Origin: an uncultured Chlamydiaceae bacterium
GTDB lineage: Bacteria; Chlamydiota; Chlamydiia; Chlamydiales; Chlamydiaceae
DNA length: 58,987 bases
Reading direction: 5' to 3'
Assembly (NCBI GenBank): GCA_937884635.1
Contig: CALGBW010000006.1
Coordinates: 1 to 58,987 of the forward strand
Under the pieces are notes generated by a model. That model did not search any database and was not told the DNA's origin. It saw nothing but the letters and a program-made list of their open reading frames with translations. Position 1 is the first letter of the stretch; each line of letters starts with the position of its first letter. Position numbers and translations under genes: made by a program. Shown piece after piece: positions 53,584-58,987 of the stretch.

Positions 53584-55344
53584 ATGGTCAATAAAAGTGC
53601 CGTGCCCACATCAAGCTTTCGCTGGAGTTACCCGAAGCAAGATCCATCCCTGCTCGCTTTTCTTGTGAAGGAACTGCATTTACATCCCATTGCTGCTCAA
53701 ATTTGTATTGCAAGAGGATTCCAGTCTCTTGAGGATGTCCGGGATTTTCTCTACCCGCATGTTTCTAATCTATGTTTTGTAGAGAGGTTCCCGGAACTGG
53801 ACAAGGCTGTGCAACGCCTCTTATTAGCGAAAGAAAGGGGGGAAACAGTCATGGTCTACGGCGATAGCGATGTCGACGGTATGACCGGTGTTGCGCTGCT
53901 TGTTGAGTTTCTGCGTGCTATTGGAATTGCAGTTGAATACTGTTTCCTAGGAGCTTTACTGAAACAACATAAAGAGATCTCTTCTTTGATCTCTAAGATG
54001 AAGGAAAAGCAAGTCTCCTTATTGATTACGGTTGACTGCGGTATTACAGCAGGTAAAGAGGTTGGGGATATTAATAAGCATGGGATTGATGTGATTGTCA
54101 CGGATCACCATATGCCAACCGGAAGAATCCCGTACTGTGTTGCGACTCTTAACCCCAAGCTCAAAGAGTGCCACCTGAAGAATAAAGAGTTAACAGGGGT
54201 AGGAGTAGCGTTTAAATTGGCTGCTGCTGTGTTTTTTGCTCTGTCCTCTCAGGATCCCCAGTGGAGAGGTCAAATTCAATTATCTCATTTCCTTGACCTA
54301 GTAAGCCTAGGGACGGTCACGGATGTGGGTATTTTGTTGGATGAGAATCGTGTGATGGTTCGTCATGGGATTCAAGAGATGTCGAAGGGGAGGCGTTTAG
54401 GTTTGCGTAAGCTTTGTTCTATGGCTGGAGTCAACAGAACGGAGGTTACTTCTACGGATATCGTATTGAAAATTGCACCTAAGTTGAATAGCCTAGGTAG
54501 GCTGTCTGATCCAGGGAAAGGGGTGGAGCTCTTACTAACTCAGGATCCACAAACGGCAGATCGGATCATTCGCGAGCTAGATCAAATCAACAAGGATCGG
54601 CAAAAAATTGAAGCAGAGGTTTTCAAGGATATTCAAAAGATTCTTACTGCCAACCCAAGTATTGTTGAATCCGCTGCAATTGTGATATCTTCTCCTAATT
54701 GGCATTCTAGGATTATTCCTATTATTTCCGCTCGTCTTGCAAAAACATATAATAAGCCCGTAGCAATCATTTCTACTCAGGAAGGGATTGGAAAGGGATC
54801 TCTCCGTACAATTAGCTCTTTCCCTCTGCTGGGTATGTTACAAAAATGCTCATCTTTGTTCGTCTCATACGGCGGACACGATTTTGCTGCGGGAATTATC
54901 ATAAAGGAAGAGAAAATAGAAGATTTCCGGAAGAAGTTTGTTCACCTCGCTCAATCCTCTTTGAAGAAAGAAGATTTTGTTCCTACCTTAGCCCTTGATG
55001 CTCAGGCGGACTTTGCCTCCTTAGATCATGATTTATTGGCCTCTCTTGATTTATTCGAACCCTTTGGGAAGGGGAATCAAACTCCTACTTTTTATACTAC
55101 TGTACGGCAAATCCGTTATCCCAAGCTGTTGCCGGGGAATCATATTAAGTTATACCTCAATCAAGGGGAGAGGAATTTAGAGGGAATTGCTTTTAGTATG
55201 GGGGACAGGATTCATACCCTGCGTGCGGGCTGGAATCTCCCCCTTGAATTGGCTTATGCTCCGAGAGTGTCGAGGTCCTCTCTCGGAGGAGGGATTCATT
55301 TGCTAGTGAAAGATTTTAAGGTTTTATCTCCTTCTTTCGAATAG
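53584..55344 (+). CDS. recJ: Single-stranded-DNA 5'-3' exonuclease RecJ
   Basis: DHH-family exonuclease in recombination and mismatch repair. 586 residues. Metal motifs: VMVYGDSDVDGMTGVALL (usually YGDYDVDG, here Ser for Tyr, acidic residues kept), LLITVDCGI, IVTDHHMP (DHH), then the DHHA1 domain GGHDFAAGIII and the C-terminal OB fold (about 450-586, FEPFGKGNQTPTF). Weak ribosome site before ATG 53584. Confidence 0.95.
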   Translation: MVNKSAVPTSSFRWSYPKQDPSLLAFLVKELHLHPIAAQICIARGFQSLEDVRDFLYPHVSNLCFVERFPELDKAVQRLLLAKERGETVMVYGDSDVDGMTGVALLVEFLRAIGIAVEYCFLGALLKQHKEISSLISKMKEKQVSLLITVDCGITAGKEVGDINKHGIDVIVTDHHMPTGRIPYCVATLNPKLKECHLKNKELTGVGVAFKLAAAVFFALSSQDPQWRGQIQLSHFLDLVSLGTVTDVGILLDENRVMVRHGIQEMSKGRRLGLRKLCSMAGVNRTEVTSTDIVLKIAPKLNSLGRLSDPGKGVELLLTQDPQTADRIIRELDQINKDRQKIEAEVFKDIQKILTANPSIVESAAIVISSPNWHSRIIPIISARLAKTYNKPVAIISTQEGIGKGSLRTISSFPLLGMLQKCSSLFVSYGGHDFAAGIIIKEEKIEDFRKKFVHLAQSSLKKEDFVPTLALDAQADFASLDHDLLASLDLFEPFGKGNQTPTFYTTVRQIRYPKLLPGNHIKLYLNQGERNLEGIAFSMGDRIHTLRAGWNLPLELAYAPRVSRSSLGGGIHLLVKDFKVLSPSFE

Positions 55345-55646
55345 AAAGGAGAGGTGTCCGCTTTTGAATAAACTCACTTTTATTTCAATTAATTTGGTTG
55401 TTAAGATCCTTTTAAGATAATAGTTCGTATTAATAATAAAAACTACGCTTTTAATTTAAAGCTTGCTTAATAAAGCTTTTATTGAGAAAATGCCCCTACA
55501 CTTTTTACAAAATAAAGCTATTGCTGATAGCAGGATCATTTTAAGGTTTGTAATAGGGATTTCCGTATAAAGGCTAAGGAAATTTGAGTTCCTGAGGACT
55601 ATTCAACCGTTAGATGATTAAACAGAAATGGGGGAAGAACTAACGT
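55345..55646. other. AT-rich euo upstream region
   Basis: 302 bases, strongly AT-rich between 55380 and 55560 with A/T tracts. No gene is seen. It likely contains the euo promoter, an early gene. GGGGGAAG lies upstream of the euo ATG. Confidence 0.5.
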
Positions 55647-56159
55647 ATGGAATGCGTACAGGAAGACTATGTTGAGCTAGATAAAGAGGCGCAAAATCAA
55701 TGCGCTAAGGAAGCTTCAGAGCCCCAGAGGGTTTCTATCCCTCAAGCCGCTAAGTTACACAACGTAACAAGACAAGCCATTTATGTTGCTGTGAAACAAA
55801 ACAAATTAAGAGCTTCTAAGGGCACTCGTTGGGAGATCGACCTTAGAGATCTTGAAGAGTACAAACGCAACCGGTATTCTCGGACCAAGTCCCTGTTTCA
55901 AGGTGAGCTTCTTTTCGATAACGAGAAGGGCTTTTACTCTGTAAATCAGGCTGCTGAGATATTGAATGTTCCCATTCAAAAAATTTACTATGCTACTCGT
56001 ATGGGGACAATGAAAGGAAGCAGACGCGGTGCTGCTTGGGTTATTCATATTTCAGAGATCGAAAGATACAAACAAGAGTACCTAAGCAAACAACTTGCTA
56101 AGAAAGCAAAGGCTGCTGTTCCAGCACAAGAAGAATCCGCTGACTCCCAATTAGCTTAA
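55647..56159 (+). CDS. euo: Euo, early transcriptional repressor
   Basis: Chlamydia-specific DNA-binding protein expressed early, repressing late-cycle promoters. 170 residues. Two tandem excisionase/MerR-like helix-turn-helix units are visible: SIPQAAKLHNVTRQAIYVAV (about 31-50) followed by WEIDLRDLEEYKRNRY, and SVNQAAEILNVPIQKIYYAT (about 97-116) followed by WVIHISEIERYKQEYL. The tail is Ala/Glu-rich. Omitted from the window are its late targets apart from omcA. A strong terminator follows. Confidence 0.95.
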   Translation: MECVQEDYVELDKEAQNQCAKEASEPQRVSIPQAAKLHNVTRQAIYVAVKQNKLRASKGTRWEIDLRDLEEYKRNRYSRTKSLFQGELLFDNEKGFYSVNQAAEILNVPIQKIYYATRMGTMKGSRRGAAWVIHISEIERYKQEYLSKQLAKKAKAAVPAQEESADSQLA

Positions 56160-56186
56160 TTATTTTGTATTTGTAGAAATGTGATC

Positions 56187-56225
56187 TGCCCCTAATGTTA
56201 TCCCTGCATTTAGGGGCAATTTTTC
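56187..56225 (+). terminator. Rho-independent terminator after euo
   Basis: Perfect 9-base stem TGCCCCTAA (56187-56195) / TTAGGGGCA (56210-56218) followed by ATTTTTC. Convincing intrinsic terminator. Confidence 0.88.
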
Positions 56226-56331
56226 TTGATAAGATCTTATCTGTATCTTTACGACAATAAATGGGAAAGTCCACGTTTTCTGCAAAAATACCCTCCTAAT
56301 GTTCGAAAGAAATCAAGTTCCCTCGTAAAAG

Positions 56332-56555
56332 ATGACGATTAGAGCTCTTGCCCATGCTGAGTTTGTTGGGAAGCTAGAGCATATAGCAGGGAGTACGGTG
56401 TAGCGGTCCATAAGATAGGCAAGCCCTTTTCTTATATTTCGGCAGGGCATTGCCGAATTGGAGAGTGGTAGTCAGACTACACATCGCCATAAGGCGGCGT
56501 AGTATCTACGTTTGTATCCGAGAATCCCAGTCCTTTAGGGGTGGGAGTGTGTCAA
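56332..56555 (+). mobile_element. tnpB: Degenerate IS200/IS605-family element, right part (copy 2)
   Basis: Decayed TnpB on the plus strand: MTIRALAHAEFVGKLEHIAG, a frameshift, YGVAVHKIGKPFSY, then a deletion removing the zinc ribbon, then QGIAELESGSQTTHRHK-AA ending at TAG 56500-56502. It aligns residue by residue with copy 1 (VQFVTKLEYVAGKYGVTLHKI; QGIAELER), and 23 bases (56443-56465) are identical to 32241-32263. The right end follows at 56521-56555. It occupies the euo-gltX interval. No left end or transposase gene is seen. Confidence 0.75.
56521..56555 (+). ncRNA. IS605 right-end hairpin, omega-RNA-like scaffold (copy 2)
   Basis: AGAATCCCAGTCC, loop TTTA, GGGGTGGGA, GTGTGTCAA. Stem TCCCA/TGGGA with inner CC/GG and a wobble. 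Same AGAATC-stem-TTTAGG-stem-GTCAA plan as copy 1 although the stem bases differ, with compensating changes that keep the pairing. The guide would begin at 56556 (TTAAAAAAGAAGTCTACGTA). Confidence 0.55.
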
Positions 56556-56692
56556 TTAAAAAAGAAGTCTACGTATTCCCCCAAAATCCCTTTCCTTGTA
56601 TCCTAGGCCTTTTCCTTTAGCACCTTTATCCCTGCTGTATGGGTTACAGGCCGGCTTTTGTGTTGTTTAATGAAAACCTACGATGTTGTTAT

Positions 56693-58183
56693 ATGACTTG
56701 GAAAAATGTTCGCGTTAGAGTTGCTCCTTCTCCTACTGGGGATCCTCATGTAGGAACTGCGTACATGGCTTTGTTTAATGAAATTTTTGCAAGGCGTTTT
56801 GATGGAAAAATGATCCTGAGAATAGAGGATACGGATCAAACAAGAAGCAGGGACGATTACGAAAGTAATATCTTTACCGCTCTTAAATGGTGCGGAATTA
56901 GATGGGATGAAGGGCCAGATGTAGGAGGGCCGTATGGTCCTTATAGACAGTCCGAAAGAACTGAGATTTACAGGAAGTATGCTGAGATCCTCTTACAAAC
57001 AGATTATGCGTACAAGTGCTTTGCTACACCGCAAGAATTACAAGAAATGCGGGCGGTGGCTAATCACTTAGGATATCGAGGGGGGTATGACCGTCGTTAT
57101 CGTTCTTTAACAAAAGAGGAAGTAGAAGCTAGGGAAAAAAGTGGTCAGCCCTATACGATACGTTTAAAAGTTCCCCTTTCAGGAGAGTGTGTATTTGAGG
57201 ACTACAGTAAAGGGCGAGTGGTATTCCAATGGGCGGACGTGGATGATCAGGTATTAATGAAATCCGATGGATTCCCAACGTACCATTTTGCTAATGTCGT
57301 TGATGACCACCTCATGGGAATTACCCACGTGCTTCGAGGAGAGGAGTGGTTAAGCTCCACGCCCAAGCACTTACTTCTTTACGAGGCTTTTGGTTGGACG
57401 CCTCCTGTTTTTCTCCATATGCCTTTGCTTCTCAATCCTGATGGAAGCAAGCTATCTAAGAGAAAGAACCCAACTTCCATTTTCTATTACCGTGATGCTG
57501 GGTATGTGAAGGAAGCCTTTTTGAACTTTCTTACTCTTATGGGATATAGCATGGAAGGGGATGAGGAGATCTATCCCTTGCAAAGGCTAATAGAAAACTT
57601 TGATCCTAAACGTATCGGACGATCTGGCGCTGTATTTGATATCCATAAACTTGACTGGATGAACAAGCACTATTTGAATCATGAAGGATCGCCTGAGAAA
57701 TTGTTGCAAGAGCTGAAGCAGTGGGAATTCAATGATGAGTTTTTCTTAAAAATCTTGCCTCTCTGCCAAACTCGTATGACTACTTTGGCTGAGTTTGTTG
57801 GGTTAACAGGCTTTTTCTTCTCTGTGATTCCTAATTATACAAAAGAACATTTGCTTCCCCCATCCTTGACAGAAGAAGTGGCTGCGAAGATCTTGTACAC
57901 CTATGTCCGTTATATCGAGAAAGGCGATATATGGGAAAAGGATGTCTTTTATACAGGTTCGAAGTGGCTAGCCGAAACCTTTGGGGTTCATCATAAGAAA
58001 GCTATTATCCCGCTGCTGTATGTTGCCATCACTGGAGAAAAACAGGGGCTGCCTTTATTCGATTCTATGGAGATATTAGGTAAGCCTAGAACTCGGGCAC
58101 GTCTCGTGCATGCGCAGAACCTTCTGGGTGGTGTAGTGAAAAAAGAGCAAGCAATTCTAGATCAGTTACTAGAGTCTAAATAG
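56693..58183 (+). CDS. gltX: Glutamyl-tRNA synthetase
   Basis: Class I synthetase, 496 residues from ATG 56693 (MTWKNVRVRVAPSPTGDPHVG); the in-frame ATG at 56639 would add 18 unlikely residues. HIGH-type motif PSPTGDPHVGTAY and KMSKS-type SKLSKRKNPTS, with the FAN-VVDDHLMGITHVLRGEEW block. Chlamydiae lack glutaminyl-tRNA synthetase, so this enzyme probably also charges tRNA-Gln for amidation by GatCAB (family knowledge). Downstream of the IS605 remnant, whose transcripts could read into it. Confidence 0.96.
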   Translation: MTWKNVRVRVAPSPTGDPHVGTAYMALFNEIFARRFDGKMILRIEDTDQTRSRDDYESNIFTALKWCGIRWDEGPDVGGPYGPYRQSERTEIYRKYAEILLQTDYAYKCFATPQELQEMRAVANHLGYRGGYDRRYRSLTKEEVEAREKSGQPYTIRLKVPLSGECVFEDYSKGRVVFQWADVDDQVLMKSDGFPTYHFANVVDDHLMGITHVLRGEEWLSSTPKHLLLYEAFGWTPPVFLHMPLLLNPDGSKLSKRKNPTSIFYYRDAGYVKEAFLNFLTLMGYSMEGDEEIYPLQRLIENFDPKRIGRSGAVFDIHKLDWMNKHYLNHEGSPEKLLQELKQWEFNDEFFLKILPLCQTRMTTLAEFVGLTGFFFSVIPNYTKEHLLPPSLTEEVAAKILYTYVRYIEKGDIWEKDVFYTGSKWLAETFGVHHKKAIIPLLYVAITGEKQGLPLFDSMEILGKPRTRARLVHAQNLLGGVVKKEQAILDQLLESK

Positions 58184-58188
58184 GGGCG

Positions 58189-58380
58189 CTATCTTTTTGC
58201 ACACTGTTGTGCATGCTGAAAAATAGCTTTGGCTAAAGCAAATTCTAGGGAGCTGGCTCGTCGTTTAAGAGGGCGGCTCTCTTTAGCTAAGATGTAGCTT
58301 CTTGGAGGAGGAGCATATGAACAGCTAGAAGCAAGCCATGTTATAAGCGATAGCGTCATGAGGAAAGAAAGTTTTTTCAT
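58189..58380 (-). CDS. Small putative lipoprotein
   Basis: 63 residues: MKKLSFLMTLSLITWLASSC is a lipoprotein signal with lipobox LASSC, mature part basic (RPLKRRASS, FQHAQQCAKR). Convergent with gltX and divergent from omcA. No family recognised; a comparable small gene lies here in other chlamydiae. Confidence 0.6.
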   Translation of the reverse strand: MKKLSFLMTLSLITWLASSCSYAPPPRSYILAKESRPLKRRASSLEFALAKAIFQHAQQCAKR

Positions 58381-58691
58381 GATTTTTTTTTGATTCCACG
58401 TTTTCTAAATATTAGAAAATTAGTGGGTTTCTTGTCTTAATAAGAAAAAGTTTTATTTCATTTCGTATCGTTATCATTTAGCTTTTAACTAGTTAAAAGA
58501 TTACTTGTTACTAAGTTAATTTCTTTATTTTCTGTTTTTAAAAATATTATTTGCTAATTTTTGGCGATTTCTATTCTAATAAACTAGTAAGAGTGGGGTT
58601 AGTAATTATTAAAAAATTACACGGTTTTTTTTAATAATTTTATTTTTAGCCCCAGAATAAAAAGTTGCTAACTTTTAGGAGTCATACATCT
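58381..58691. other. AT-rich intergenic region upstream of omcA
   Basis: 311 bases with more than average A+T (long T and A runs at 58480-58560 and 58600-58650). Contains divergent promoters for the small lipoprotein and for omcA, a late gene; I cannot place the promoter exactly. AGGAG at 58677-58681 is the omcA ribosome site. Confidence 0.5.
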
Positions 58692-58931
58692 ATGAAAAAA
58701 GCTGTTGTATTAGCTGCTTTGTGTGGTGTTTTGGGGTTAAGTAGTTGTTGCCGTATCATGGATTGTTGTTTTGAAGATCCATGTGCAGTGAAAAAAGAAC
58801 GTTCTCACCACGAATCTGATTGTGGTTACAAGCCAGCTTGTGGCAAAAATGCTTGCGGATCTTCCGATTGCCAATCTAAAGGGCCTAAGGCTCAGCCATT
58901 AAATCAAGCTCACGGTAGTTGCAGACAATAA
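58692..58931 (+). CDS. omcA: Cysteine-rich outer-membrane lipoprotein OmcA
   Basis: Small late lipoprotein that takes part in the disulfide-linked outer envelope of elementary bodies. 79 residues; lipobox LSSC with lipid-anchored Cys19. The mature chain carries 10 cysteines in 61 residues (CCRIMDCCFEDPC, SDCGYKPACG, NACGSSDC, GSCRQ). The C-terminal half differs strongly from C. trachomatis OmcA in length and sequence. Start chosen at MKK after AGGAG rather than 27 bases upstream. The omcB gene would follow beyond the window. Confidence 0.9.
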   Translation: MKKAVVLAALCGVLGLSSCCRIMDCCFEDPCAVKKERSHHESDCGYKPACGKNACGSSDCQSKGPKAQPLNQAHGSCRQ

Positions 58932-58987
58932 GTACTACAATAGTGACTTGTAGATAGCCTTAATAAGCTATTTACTTAAATTATGCA

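Noticed and set aside
1..58987. CRISPR array, integrase or prophage cluster
   Set aside because: No regularly spaced repeats, no Cas, integrase or phage structural genes found; the only RNA-guided nuclease signal is the decayed TnpB.

Overview
The window is chromosomal DNA from a member of the genus Chlamydia. The evidence is the Tarp invasin gene, euo, the cysteine-rich lipoprotein gene omcA, the CtcB/CtcC two-component pair, a SWIB-domain protein, a MurA with Asp in place of the catalytic Cys, and a gene order that follows the C. trachomatis block CT494 to CT444 (sohB, polA, coaE, rho, glgC ... secDF, recJ, euo, gltX, omcA). It is not C. trachomatis: Tarp has no tyrosine-repeat block, the OmcA sequence is divergent, and a trpF-trpB pair sits where C. 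trachomatis carries ada. I cannot name the species from sequence alone.

Layout. 1-8.7 kb: end of an SppA/SohB protease, then polA-coaE-rho overlapping head to tail, a decayed small gene, glgC on the minus strand, a metallophosphoesterase and rsmD. 8.7-12.5 kb: solute-binding lipoprotein, hemH, and membrane or secreted proteins of unknown role. 12.7-18 kb: oppA-oppB-oppC peptide transporter without its ATPases. 18.2-20 kb: trpF-trpB, ended by a hairpin. 20.2-31.3 kb: MORN-type secreted protein, pheT, yidD, a DUF155 membrane protein, recO, a nuclease-fold protein, a ribosome hibernation factor, ctcB-ctcC and three tRNA genes. 31.4-33.1 kb: a lipoprotein gene and 1.1 kb of decayed DNA. 33.1-39.1 kb: HAD phosphatase, truA-ispD-phosphoesterase, SWIB, prfB with its programmed frameshift, a GNAT and yebC. 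39.1-48.1 kb: tarp, murA, then the minus-strand run uppS-cdsA-cmk-plsC-argS. 48.4-58.9 kb: a small hydrophobic protein, secDF fusion, recJ, euo, gltX and omcA.

The most interesting signal lies in two gene-free stretches, about 32.14-32.63 kb (minus strand) and 56.33-56.56 kb (plus strand). Both hold decayed C-terminal parts of an IS200/IS605-type TnpB (RNA-guided nuclease, ancestor of Cas12), and each still ends in a right-end hairpin followed by TCAA, the layout of a TnpB omega-RNA (reRNA) scaffold. They share 23 identical bases at the end of the gene, are broken independently, and imply past IS605-family transposition in a genus with very few insertion sequences.

Functional themes: tight operons with 4-base overlaps; several convergent gene pairs whose 3' ends overlap (11 to 75 bases); host-interaction genes (tarp, candidate Inc proteins, small secreted proteins) interspersed with housekeeping genes; and nutrient scavenging (opp, trpB for indole plus serine, amino-acid binding lipoprotein) that fits an obligate intracellular life.
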